Of a DNA stretch of 64,000 nucleotides, positions 10,428-19,942 are shown piece after piece. The notes under the pieces were generated by a model. It saw only the letters and a program-made list of their open reading frames with translations, did no database searches and was not told where the DNA came from. The DNA lies in the NCBI GenBank assembly GCA_000750105.3, contig JPHH03000042.1, positions 186,001 through 250,000 of the forward strand, written 5' to 3'. The position numbers were made by a program, and so were the translations under genes. Positions within the stretch are counted from its first letter, which is position 1. Every line of letters begins with the position of its first letter. Origin of the DNA: Tolypocladium sp. Sup5 PDA-1. Lineage: Eukaryota > Ascomycota > Sordariomycetes > Hypocreales > Ophiocordycipitaceae.

Positions 10428-11654
10428 ACTCCAACCGACGCATTTAGATGGGTCTTGGTTGTTCTTCAGCACCCACTCCACTCGTGAACGGTCGGGAAAC
10501 TGGTACGCGTGGCTGGCGTTGGGGTGTTTCTACTTGTGTCTTTTGGTGGAGTGGATATGGGATCGAGGCTGATGATGGAGGATGTGCGGGAACTGCAATT
10601 CGTTTGGTCGCCTCGACGGGTACGACTAATGATTGAACAACATGTAGATAGAACTGGCCGGCAATGCTGGACATGAAAGAGAGCGAGCGGTGGTACTGCC
10701 AACATGGTATGAGAATAAGACCTTATTGCAACGCTGCGCACGATGGACCGAATGGCTCTCTGCAGGCTCGTGGGACGCGTCGGTGACGGTTGCGTCTGGC
10801 AGGCTTACTCACACGTGAATATCGGTGCTGTAGAACCGCTGTGAGGATGTCATGCAGCGGTTCCAGCAATTTACGGAGAGTTCCCACCCCCAGGCTCTCT
10901 CCATACAGCATCCATCCACGCAACTACTTCGTACAGTAGGTAGCATAGGGATGACGTTTATGATAGACCTATCACGGTCGTCCACAGCAGCGCAAAGCCC
11001 CGTTCGACATCCAACAGAATCTCCTCAACGACGGCACTCTCACCCTTTCCCCCGTCTAATACTTCGTACCTCGTCAAGGCAACGGCAGGGGTGGGAAGCG
11101 GGCGGCAAGGCAGACCGCGAGCGAGGCAGTCAGCTCATGTAACCCTCCAAGGGCACACATGAACGACCAGCGCAGCGACGCAGCCGGGGAATACAAGGCG
11201 TCGGCCACGTTCACCAGCGGCCGGCCCGTCCTATGAGATGCTGCCCCATCATCAACGCTCGTGCAGGCGTTCTTCAGTCCACATAGTTCGTACATGGGTA
11301 CACGCCCGCTTGCTACAGACATGTATGAGTTGTCGGTGCTGCTGGGGGAGGCGTGTGCATGTGTTGATTTTCCCTGTTGCAGGTCCCAGGGGACGCTTGC
11401 TGCGTTGTCTCCTGTGAGGTAGGTAGGGATCTGGACTGGACGGAGCCTCCATTTTCTCAGAGCGTCCAAGGTACCTAGTTTCTGGGTGGGAGGGACTCGA
11501 GGGAGGTACGGGACGACATCGGTCTAACGAACCGAGGCCGTGGACAAGGTGGCCTCCCACACGGCCAGGCCAGTTCCGGGTAGGTATGTGCCGCCACACA
11601 TGTAATTGTTTTTTGTATCAGTCCTGCCATTGCTTCAGATGCGATGAGTGTCGT

Positions 11655-11672
11655 GTACGGAGTACTCCGTAC
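11655..11672. repeat. 18-bp perfect palindrome of the TACGGAGTA family
   Basis: GTACGGAGTACTCCGTAC reads the same on both strands. It lies in a gene-free gap; related 9-mers recur in other gaps of the window. Confidence 0.9.
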
Positions 11673-12157
11673 GATGTAACCCATTCTTGTGCTGGTGGAG
11701 AGTCATCGTCAGTCGCCAATGGGCGCTGAGTCGCTGACCGTGCGGGCCAAGCTCTGTGAGCTGCTACGCAACAACGTCTATGCCGAACTCGTGGCAAGGC
11801 CCTATATGGGCATGGTGTCCGGTGCTGGATGGCATCCCGTGTCATCGAGGCCCGCTATTTCTCTGGGACTGGACCGGCTGCTGCAGGAGCTGAGGCGGCG
11901 CGGTGAGTTACATACACTTGGCTGGCATGTCGACTTACACGCCCACTGTTCTGCAGTTCCATTGTCCCTGATGTAGCCCCCACAACGGCACGGCATAGCA
12001 CGCCGCTGCTGAGCTTTGCCTATGTTGTGCGTCCCTACAAACCTTCACCCGGGCCAATTTCCACACCCTGCAAATGACTGCCGTGAAAAAGAACGCTGGC
12101 AGCGTAAATTCAGCCGGCTGGGTGTGCGGATGTAGGGTAGGACAGGTAGGGCAGACA

Positions 12158-12195
12158 GGCAGTCAGTCAGGCAGTCGGTCAGTCAGTCGGTCAGC
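12158..12195. repeat. GTCA/GGCA-type tetranucleotide repeat
   Basis: Imperfect array of AGTC, GGTC and GGCA tetramers in a gene-free gap. Confidence 0.7.
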
Positions 12196-12775
12196 CCTGG
12201 CAGCATGGCGGGGGAGGGGCAAATGGCAAATCGCGACCAGCACTCCCAGTCGCCCAGGCCTTTTCCAGCCAATCGTGCGCCCAGAAACTCGCAGGCATTA
12301 GCTCGAGTCTCGTCTCAGGGCCTCCAAGTTCCGGCATCCCCGATTTACTTCCAATGAACGGATGGGAAATTCGAGCCTCGGAGGGGGTGGGCAGACGAGT
12401 GGCAGACGAGTGGCACCGTCTTTCCCACCGCTCTGCACAGAGTACGTACCTAGGCACCGACCGACTGAGAGCCTCTCGGGCCAAGGTAGCTGTATGTATC
12501 CGCAGGGATGTGGAGGGGAAGGCGCGCTCTAGATATACCTGCCAGCCCGTGGATCGAGGAAGTAAAACGATAAATTAGCACAAAATGGAATAAAAAAGAT
12601 CCACGTCCCTCGACCAACCCCTGTCTCCAGAGGCCCCGTCTCGGAATATCCTCTGGCAGACATCTTGACAACGCATCACCACCTCACAGCACCTCGCCCT
12701 CTCAGCGGAATTGCCCGACCTCCACTGCCTGCTGCACTTCTGCCTGACCGTCCGTCCGTCCACCGGCCACGGCCC

Positions 12776-12798
12776 ATCCATCCATCCATCCATCCATG
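12776..12798. repeat. TCCA microsatellite
   Basis: Five to six tandem TCCA units; a shorter relative lies at about 13018-13032. Confidence 0.8.
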
Positions 12799-14003
12799 GA
12801 TCCCTCCATCCATAGCGGCGCTCCCTCCCTGGTCCTCCGAGCCAAGACACCCCCATTCTCGCCGTCTCTCGCCGTCGTCCTCGTGGCTCGCGAACCAACC
12901 TGGGCAAGGTATGACATGACGGGGTCTTGGTCTCCACGCGCGCAACAGGGGCAAAAACGAAAATCCAGTGCTGCTTTTGCCCTCTAGCTAATAGCGTCTG
13001 CGCGCTTGTTGCAAGCCCGTCCATCCATCCACGCAATCAAGCCCCATCCTTCCTGATGGAGACTTGCTGTTTGTCAAGTTCCAGCATCACATAAGACTAC
13101 CGACTATCCGTACTTGGACGCACATCCCTCTGCCACCACGGCCGTGGCGTGTCCTCATCCGCGCTCCGCTCCCTCCCATATCCTCTGGAAGCCGAGCCTG
13201 GCCCTGTCTCGCCTCCCACCACCCTCTACGCGCACCCATCGCTGGTAGCTTGGAGGCTGTCGTGTCCGCTCTCCGCCTTTTCGTTCCATGGTGTTTCCCT
13301 GTCGCTCGGCCCAAGGGCTAGTGCAGCCACCATCTCTCTGGCTCGACCGCCCAGGCCACCAGCCAATTCGACGCTCTGATCTGGGCACTTGTGTGTCTAT
13401 CTCTCCGGACTGTGCTTCCGTCATCGTTTCACTCGTGGCTAGTACCGAGTTTCTGGGCCCTCGTCAGATCCGTTCCAGGTTCCCACTGTTGAGAGAAATC
13501 CAGCCCTTTTTGTCGTCTCCACTCATTCTTGCCTTGCCCTGCCTGCCTGCCACCGGGCTCGCCTCTCGGCATATGCATTGGCTTTGTTGTACTTGTTGGC
13601 GTCTCCGGAACAAAGCTGCTCTCCGCCGCCCCTTTTGCACCCCAAGCGTAGCCTCGCTTCCACGTTGGCCAGTGCCTTTGGACTCGTTCTACTCCCACCC
13701 TCCCCCTTGGGCGATCCATTGCCTCCGTCTCGGTCTTCTTGTTGGTTCAACGCTCTGCCACAAGTTGCAAAACGGGCGCCAGCCAAGGGTGGTTGCTCCA
13801 CCACCACAGCCTCCGTGTTACTCTCGTCGGCCCACACCATGCAAGCCGCCATGATCGTCTCGTCCTTCTCTCACAGTCTCATCATATCGTGCTTTGCCGT
13901 CTTCGTCTGGAGCGGGGTCGTGGACAATGCCTCCGGCGAATAGAGACGTGATATGTTATCCCTTCGGCTTGAGCTTGTCGACCGGGGAGGGTCTCGGGAA
14001 AAG

Positions 14004-14010
14004 TATAAAA
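14004..14010 (+). promoter_or_regulatory. TATA box of the KxDL-type gene
   Basis: TATAAAA on the plus strand, about 280 bp upstream of the ATG at 14291, following a pyrimidine-rich region. The implied 5' leader is about 250 nt. Confidence 0.5.
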
Positions 14011-14290
14011 GGCGCCGTTGTGTCCAAGATGAACCCGTTTTCTCCTTCTTCCTTTCTTATCACTTTCTCCCAGAGAATCTTCAAGTCCCTGCGACTCCAT
14101 ACCAAGTTCCCAGCCCAAGATATCATCGGCCCTCATCCCCATCCTGCCCCTATCAGGTGTCACCGCTCACAGGTTTACCTTGACTCTCTACACCACCAAC
14201 CGCCTGGAACTTGCCTTGGCTTGACAATATCTTGCCAATTCACTTCAACCTTGGCCACCAATTCAGCATCCTGCCATCCAATCGCTCACG

Positions 14291-15134
14291 ATGTCTGGAC
14301 CTTACACCGTCTCCTACTCCTCCATGCCAATGGCTGTCCCCTCCAAGGGAAACCAGTACCCCACTTACAGCCAGTACTCCATTTCCCCTCCGGAATGCGA
14401 CGACTCCATCAGCTCGGCGTCTGGCGTCGCTTCGTACAGCAACAGCGGATACTCGGCCACGTCGGCGAGCTACGTTGGTAGCTCTAGCGGCGACTATGAC
14501 AGCACCGGCTCAGCTAGTGGCGTCGACTTCCAGGAGTACATGCAGGAGCGCTTCGCCAACTCCTTCAACCCGATTCCCTTGGATCGCAGCATGGCGGTCC
14601 AAGCGCAGACGTGAGTGCAGCCAACCCCTCCAGGCGATCATGCAACAAGTGCCGAGATGGCAAACTGTTTGCCGCGGGCTGCTTGCATGATTCGGCAGCT
14701 GCCGAGGAACTTCTCTGGCTAACAGGTTCGGCGTCTACAGGTCTGGAAAGCTCAACGCAAAGCACCGCGAGCTCGTCGAGCTACAGAAGCAGGCCCAGGC
14801 GCGCCTCGCAAAGACCCGTGAGCGATTCCAGGACGGAATGCGCGATGCGCGGGAGGTGCGTGGAGATCTGGAGTGGACGCAGAAGAAAGTCTCGTAAGTT
14901 TGCCCCCCGCATGGATCGGAGCTGACCCGGATTGGGGGGTCGCGGGCAATGTTGGCAGCGACCAGCCCATCTGGGACGCTACGCAACGGCAAGATTGGTG
15001 GCCAATTGCCGCTCAGTGAGCTTGAGCTGACCTGGCCGACTGCTTCTTACAGTTCGCTCCAATCAAAAGCCTCCCGGAAACACCCCAAGGAGTACTCCAA
15101 GGCCCGCGCGAGATATCCGTCTCCCGAGTATTAA
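14291..15134 (+). CDS. KXD1: KxDL-domain-like small protein (possible BLOC-1 subunit KXD1)
   Basis: Predicted 184-aa protein from three exons: 14291-14610, 14741-14893 and 15053-15134. The N-terminal two thirds are Ser/Tyr/Gly-rich and look disordered. The conserved core starts at the second exon (SGKLNAKHRELVELQKQAQ) and runs through a coiled coil with REVRGDLEWTQKKVSSL, ending HPKEYSKARARYPSPEY. The VRGDLEW segment matches the position of the KxDL motif in fungal KXD1-type proteins, which act with BLOC-1 in endosome and vacuole traffic; this assignment is from recalled family features. An alternative acceptor at 14725 would add five in-frame residues (FGVYR) before the core; I prefer 14740 because it gives the usual AQ-x-SG junction. 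Confidence 0.6.
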
Positions 15135-16329
15135 ACTGGTCTGAATTGCATCGACAACGACCTTTTCTGGATGTCGAGCCTGTCGTTTTACACACTACGT
15201 CAAAAGCGATTTCTGGATACTTTAGTTGCGGCAAAAATGCGTCTTGCGTTACGAGCGTTTAATGAGGCCCTTTCATTTCATATATTCACGACACAAAACT
15301 GACGGCCTGGCCGCGGTGTACATAAGAATGCACATGGACTGACGTTGAATTGGCGGCGCCAGCGCGGCAATCTTGCATTGCGTTAGACGCGGAATCTCTT
15401 GCTGCTTTATCGGCCCCTGCAGCCGGCGGCAATTAGGCGCTCTCTCTCCACAAGCAAGGTTTGTGGCCGCTGGTGACTGAGTGGGGGTTGTCTGCGGCTG
15501 TTTCACGAGATGATGACTTATGATTGGATGAGTTGGGGACGATCTGGGGAAGCATGAGCAGAACGCCTCGTTCCTTGCGTCTGCGGGGACCAGGGGACGA
15601 CCTGACGGATCATTTGGCGCCGGTGCCCAGGCTACAGGGGGCCCTGTTCGGTTGAGAGACGGAACCAGCCGAGGCAGCGCCTTGAATGTTCCTTCTCCGC
15701 AGAGACTCCCAGGGGCGTGTGCAAGAGAAATGGGCACAGCGGGTAGCAGGGGTGAAATCGGAGCTGTCTGCGGACGCTTTTCCTATTGGGATGAGATACT
15801 GCTTCTTTAGGTAACGACGACAATGAGAAGAGCGAGGTACTACTCTATTCGGTAGAGCCAGCAACTCTTCGGGCACGGTGAAGTGCTTGTCGAGGCCGGG
15901 CTGCTCCTGTTGTAGAAATGCAGCCTCCCGTAGACATCGCGAAGTGGGCCAGGCAAGCCTCTAGGGTGTGATTGAGTTCCCTAGCCGTGAACGTAGCAAG
16001 CCCTCAGGTGTCAGGCCCTTCTGGCAGCTTTCCTGAGCATGCCAAATCATGTGATTCCAGTCGATGCCGCCCAGCATACAGGGGTGATGGTCGGGTGGTG
16101 TCGCGTGTAAGTCAGGAGGAGCTGTCACGTGACACCTCGAGGTTCCTCACGTACTCGTAGGGTGGACGTGGAACGTCGAATGTCTTCCGGCTCCAGACCA
16201 CGTGGTATTCTTGTGCGCAATGAGCCAAAATGAATTGGCCGAGTTGCTGTCGTTTGCAAAACACCTCCTCGTTCGTCCATCGAAGCCGTGTGAGGTTCAT
16301 GCTGAATGGCGCGGTGAGACACGCACGGC
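15135..16329. other. Intergenic gap between convergent genes
   Basis: 3' flank of both neighbours; no gene recognised. It contains the 12-bp palindrome TGTCACGTGACA at 16123-16134, centred on an E-box. Confidence 0.6.
16123..16134. promoter_or_regulatory. Palindromic E-box (CACGTG)
   Basis: TGTCACGTGACA, a perfect 12-bp palindrome of the type bound by bHLH factors. It lies downstream of both flanking genes, so its role is unclear. Confidence 0.35.
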
Positions 16330-16920
16330 TCATGTCGCAGTGGCAGCCGCGGTCGGCTGGTTCGCGCGTGGGATCCACGTGCCTTTCAGCTGCAGGTCCA
16401 TTGCCTTTTCGAGGCGATCCCAGGGATTCTCGTTCGACGAGGGATCGTAGTAGCCGTCGTACCATGGGCCTCGCGAGGGGTCGTCGTCTGGCTGTCTTTC
16501 GTGGCGCCGCTGGCCCGGGAGAGGCTCGTTGAACGGGGAGCCGATGAACCCTGTTCCGGGAGCTGGACGCTCTGGCAGGCCAGCTGGGCGAACCAACGCC
16601 GGGCCTGATGATGTCGCGTCGTCTTGAGTGGGAGGGTTTGCAGCAGTCGGCGCAGAGTTGCCCTCGACGTCCAAGTCGATCTCATCCATGTTCGTCGTCG
16701 GCGCTGCGTGGTCGGCTTCGCGGCTCTGGGCTTGCCCGAGAGGCGTCGCGTTTGACCCCGTCGACGCGCCGCGACCCGATCCCCGCGGTTGCAGCGGCGG
16801 CGCGCCCGTCGTGGCGTCCGCGTTGGGGTTGTACTTGCGCTTCTTGTTCTGCGTGGCGCCAAAGGCCGAGAAGCCCATCATCTGCGCCATGGCGGCCTCG
16901 TCGTCGGCGCGGGGATCCAT
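16330..16920 (-). CDS. Conserved-looking small disordered protein of unknown function
   Basis: Single-exon frame of 196 aa with a good ATG at 16920. The N terminus (DDEAAMAQMMGFSAFG, then NKKRKYNPNA) is compact and looks like a conserved motif with a possible nuclear localisation signal. The middle is Pro/Gly/Ala-rich and disordered. The C-terminal part has an aromatic block (GPWYDGYYDPSSNENPWDR) followed by a short helix, LEKAMDLQLKGTW. No known domain is recognised. The motif-disorder-motif layout suggests an adaptor in a larger complex, but that is only inference. The start codon is divergent from the next plus-strand gene. Confidence 0.65.
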   Translation of the reverse strand: MDPRADDEAAMAQMMGFSAFGATQNKKRKYNPNADATTGAPPLQPRGSGRGASTGSNATPLGQAQSREADHAAPTTNMDEIDLDVEGNSAPTAANPPTQDDATSSGPALVRPAGLPERPAPGTGFIGSPFNEPLPGQRRHERQPDDDPSRGPWYDGYYDPSSNENPWDRLEKAMDLQLKGTWIPRANQPTAAATAT

Positions 16921-17622
16921 CGCGGGGATCTGGGCTCGGAGGCGCTGGCGTGGGAGGACGTTGGGCGATGAGGAGAGTTGCGGTGGGCGTGGAAAGGAAT
17001 GGAAGTCAAGGGAGGAGAAAGGGGTGTGGTGGTTTGGTTTTTAGTCGGGCAGGGTTGGAGATCTGGGGTTCGGGACTTGGCGCGTGACGGCTTTTTCAGC
17101 CTCGCAGGGAGCGGGGCCGCAACTCTTAGGGGCCTGATCTTTTGTTCTCGCGACAGAGCTCTCATTTTTGCAACATATCGTTCTGAGATTTCTACGATAT
17201 ATGACTGTAAATGCAGCTCTTGCCTTTCTGTTCTCAAAATAAGCTCCCGCAAAATGCTAATTTGTGGCTTCGGGTCGTTGCCCTGGTGGCTTGATGAGAG
17301 CGCTCGCTCAAGGGATGACGTAGCTGTGAGCCCGGCATCTACAGATCCCGACATTAGCACCTCTGTCCTCGGCGTGCCCAATCAAAAGAGATGCTCGAGG
17401 GTCATGTTCTCTCGAACCTGCCATGAATCAACCTGAGAAGCGAGTTCCTTTCCATTTTGTTATTTGTTTTTGTCTCGATACGTACGTCTGTTCCGCGTCG
17501 TTCTTTCTCTAACGCGAACCTCATCCTGAAACGCGGAGCTCCTCGCTTCCTTGATATTGGAACTCCCAGAGCCATCACAAACAGCTTCAAACGACAACTT
17601 AAGCCCTGCTTCATCCGCAACA
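16921..17622. other. Intergenic region between divergent genes
   Basis: Shared upstream region for the minus-strand gene at 16920 and the plus-strand gene at 17623. No gene or clear TATA box seen. Confidence 0.6.
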
Positions 17623-18231
17623 ATGGCCGACCGCAAGCCCATAACCCTTAATCTCCCATCCAAATACTCCTCCAACTCCGCCAGTCCAGTGGGCTCCTCC
17701 CCCGCGCCGCCCGTCGAGTGGCTCACCGGCACCTGGACCGTCACGCACTCGACGCTCTCCATGTGGCGCTCCGCGCGTAACGTCCGCATCACCTACAGGC
17801 CGCTCCCGCCCAAGGCCGACGGCCGCCCGCGCATCGACGACCTGGTCGAGTACGAGCCCACCGGCAAGACGGGCGTGCGCAAGACGGTCGCGGGCGTCGA
17901 CACGCAGGCCGCCGCCGACGGCTCCGGCGGGTGGGACTGGCGCGGCAAGGGTTGGCTCTTCTTCGTCGGCAGCCACTGGGAGCTGCTCGGCTGGGGCGAG
18001 GAGGCGACCGCGGACGGCGGGCGGGAGCGCTGGGCCGTGACGTGGTTTGCGCCGACGGTGTTTACCAAGGAGGGCGTGGATGTGTACTGCGACCGCAGGG
18101 AGGGGCTGAGCGAGCAGACGTACAAGAAGGTGGAGGAGGCGCTGCTGGGGATAGAGGCTCGGGAGGTTGCGGGCATGGTGGAGAAGGATATGAGGGCGGT
18201 TGAGATCAAGTTGCCTTGGACAGAGGAGTGA
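17623..18231 (+). CDS. Conserved protein of unknown function, possibly lipocalin-like beta barrel
   Basis: 202 aa, single exon, starting at ATG 17623 (context GCAACAATG). There is no signal peptide or membrane helix, so it is probably cytosolic. After a short Ser/Pro-rich start, the sequence has alternating hydrophobic and aromatic residues typical of beta strands: VEWLTGTWTVTHSTL, RNVRITYRPL, GWLFFVGSHWELLGWG, ERWAVTWFAPTVFT. The GTW near the first strand recalls the Gly-x-Trp of lipocalins and fatty-acid-binding-like barrels. A charged helical end follows (SEQTYKKVEEALLG). The function is not known. It converges with the LENG1-like gene, leaving only 111 bp between stops. Confidence 0.75.
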   Translation: MADRKPITLNLPSKYSSNSASPVGSSPAPPVEWLTGTWTVTHSTLSMWRSARNVRITYRPLPPKADGRPRIDDLVEYEPTGKTGVRKTVAGVDTQAAADGSGGWDWRGKGWLFFVGSHWELLGWGEEATADGGRERWAVTWFAPTVFTKEGVDVYCDRREGLSEQTYKKVEEALLGIEAREVAGMVEKDMRAVEIKLPWTEE

Positions 18232-18342
18232 TACCCTGTATGGCTTGGTGCATTGTGCGAGGAAGGGATGGGATATACCAGTTGATATTATTTTGAGGTG
18301 CCGGACCTAGCTAATGCTCTTGCGTTGGGGGTATCTTAATCA

Positions 18343-19411
18343 TCAATCATGCCCATGCCGTCCTGCCCGGCGATAGGGGGAGCGAGAATCGCGCCGGTGC
18401 GAGCGTCCGTCGTCTCTATGCCTCCTCTCGTCGCGATGCTCCCGACCGCCACCGCGATGCTCCCGGCCGTCGTCCCGACCGTCTCGTGATCGTCGCCTTT
18501 CCCGACCCGATCGCCGAGAAGGCGAACGAGATCGATGTTCCCTCTCTTTCTCTTCCCGTCTGCGCTCTTTCTCCCGGCGCCGATCTTCCTTTCGCAGTTG
18601 TCTGAGCTCCTCTTCCCGTTCTTCCTGGAACTTCTTGCGCTCCTGCTTCAGCTCTCGCACTCTTGAAGCGCCCTTCTTCATCATGGCCAGAGGGTCGTTA
18701 GCAACCATCCGCTGCGCCTCCCTTTCCTTTCGACGTGGATCTTCCTTGCCCCAGACGTTCTTCGATGGAGCCTCCACCGCGGCCAGGTCGGACTGAGAAT
18801 ACCACGGTCGGCTTACCCCATCTCTACCCGAGGCGCTGGAGAGGCGCATTTTGTATTGGTCCTCATATTCGATTTTCTTCTTCTTCGCCTCCCTCTCCGC
18901 CTCCTCGTTTTTCTCGGCGTGAGCCCTGCTGCGCTCGTCCCCGAACAGATCGATGTGGCCAGCACGGTCAATAATCGGCGCCGAGCTCGTCGATTTCCGA
19001 GCAACCTCAAGTGCGTTCGTCGGGGCTTCATTTCTCTCCTTTGCCAGCCGCAGCTCAAAGTCGGTATCGTCTTCGCCTTGTCGCTTCCTCTTTCGTTGCG
19101 TGCGGTTATGGTGGTCGTGGTGAGAGCGGCCTGCGCGCTCTTCGATTCTCGCTGGTTCATGGTCCTTCGTGTCTTCTAGCGGCGGCGGCGCTTCTCCTCG
19201 CAGGATGGCTAGTCGGCGCAGCGCATCGATCTCTTGCATGTGCTGCTCCTCAGCCTCCTCTGCTGCTCTGGCCGCAGCCTCGTCGCGGCGGACGCGCGCA
19301 ATGTTGTCGGCATTGTAGACGTTCCACGACTTTTTCCCGAGTAAGTGGCTATCATCTTTTTGTAAGCAAAGGGACACGTGGCATGGAGCAAGCCGGAGCC
19401 TACAGTGGCAT
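18343..19411 (-). CDS. LENG1-like protein with N-terminal Cir_N domain (8-nt first exon)
   Basis: Homologue of leukocyte receptor cluster member 1, a Cir_N-domain protein associated in other organisms with RNA processing. Two exons: 19411-19404, only 8 nt (ATG CCA CT), and 19348-18343. Splicing across intron 19403-19349 gives MPLHLLGKKSWNVYNADNI, the canonical start of the family, followed by ARVRRDEAAARAAEE. The product is 337 aa. The body has HIDLFGDE, then KMRLSSASGRDGVSRPWYS and DPLAMMKKGA segments, a long Lys/Glu/Arg coiled coil and an Arg/Ser/Asp/His-rich tail reminiscent of splicing factors. It is divergent from SEC18. Without the tiny exon no suitable start exists, which supports the model. 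Confidence 0.85.
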
Positions 19412-19942
19412 GTCGTGAAACTCGCGGCTCTCGTCGGTTAGGCAGAAGTGGATGGAGAGCTGCAGCGCTGGGACGGCCTCGATGACACGACGATGGGCGT
19501 GGATGGCTTCTTTACGAGACGACCTGAAGGCTTGCGAATCTCAGAATCGGACTGGAGATGGAGGTGGCAGGCTTTCGGTCGCGGCCGGGACGAGCGAGCC
19601 CAGCTAAATGGAGTGCATAAGCCTACGAAGTAGCAGTTGCTCGCAGCTGGAGATGCATGGGAGCTGGGTCCGTTGCACAGATGGCGGGGCGCTAGGAGGC
19701 GGCTGCCTGTGACGAAGCCGCTAAACCCAATTCGGCAATCGCCATTGAAACCATACTGAGACCCGTTGTCATCGCCCCTCGTCGGCTCCAGAAGCTCCAG
19801 GTTGTCATCAACATCCATCACTTCAACATACAACACACGAGGATCGACCGCGGAAATAGACGACCTTCGTTCCCGCTTGAAACGTTCGAGTCTTCTTTGC
19901 ACATCCGGTTTACTCCAGTTCTTCCCCTATACAACCACCACA
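19412..19942. other. Bidirectional promoter region between LENG1-like gene and SEC18
   Basis: 531 bp between two start codons. No gene or clear TATA box recognised. Confidence 0.6.

Larger units (their letters stand above)
10428..14290. other. 3.9-kb gene-free gap
   Basis: No ORF here looks like a protein: those present have no domains, overlap on both strands and lack coherent codon use. It contains an 18-bp palindrome (11655-11672), GTCA-type repeats (12158-12195), TCCA repeats (around 12776-12798 and 13018-13032) and a long pyrimidine-rich stretch from about 13100 to 13900 on the plus strand. A TATAAAA at 14004 marks the probable promoter of the next gene. Confidence 0.7.

Noticed and set aside
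13288..13854. 188-codon plus-strand frame in the first gap
   Set aside because: Pyrimidine-rich low-complexity translation, no domain, frames open on both strands.
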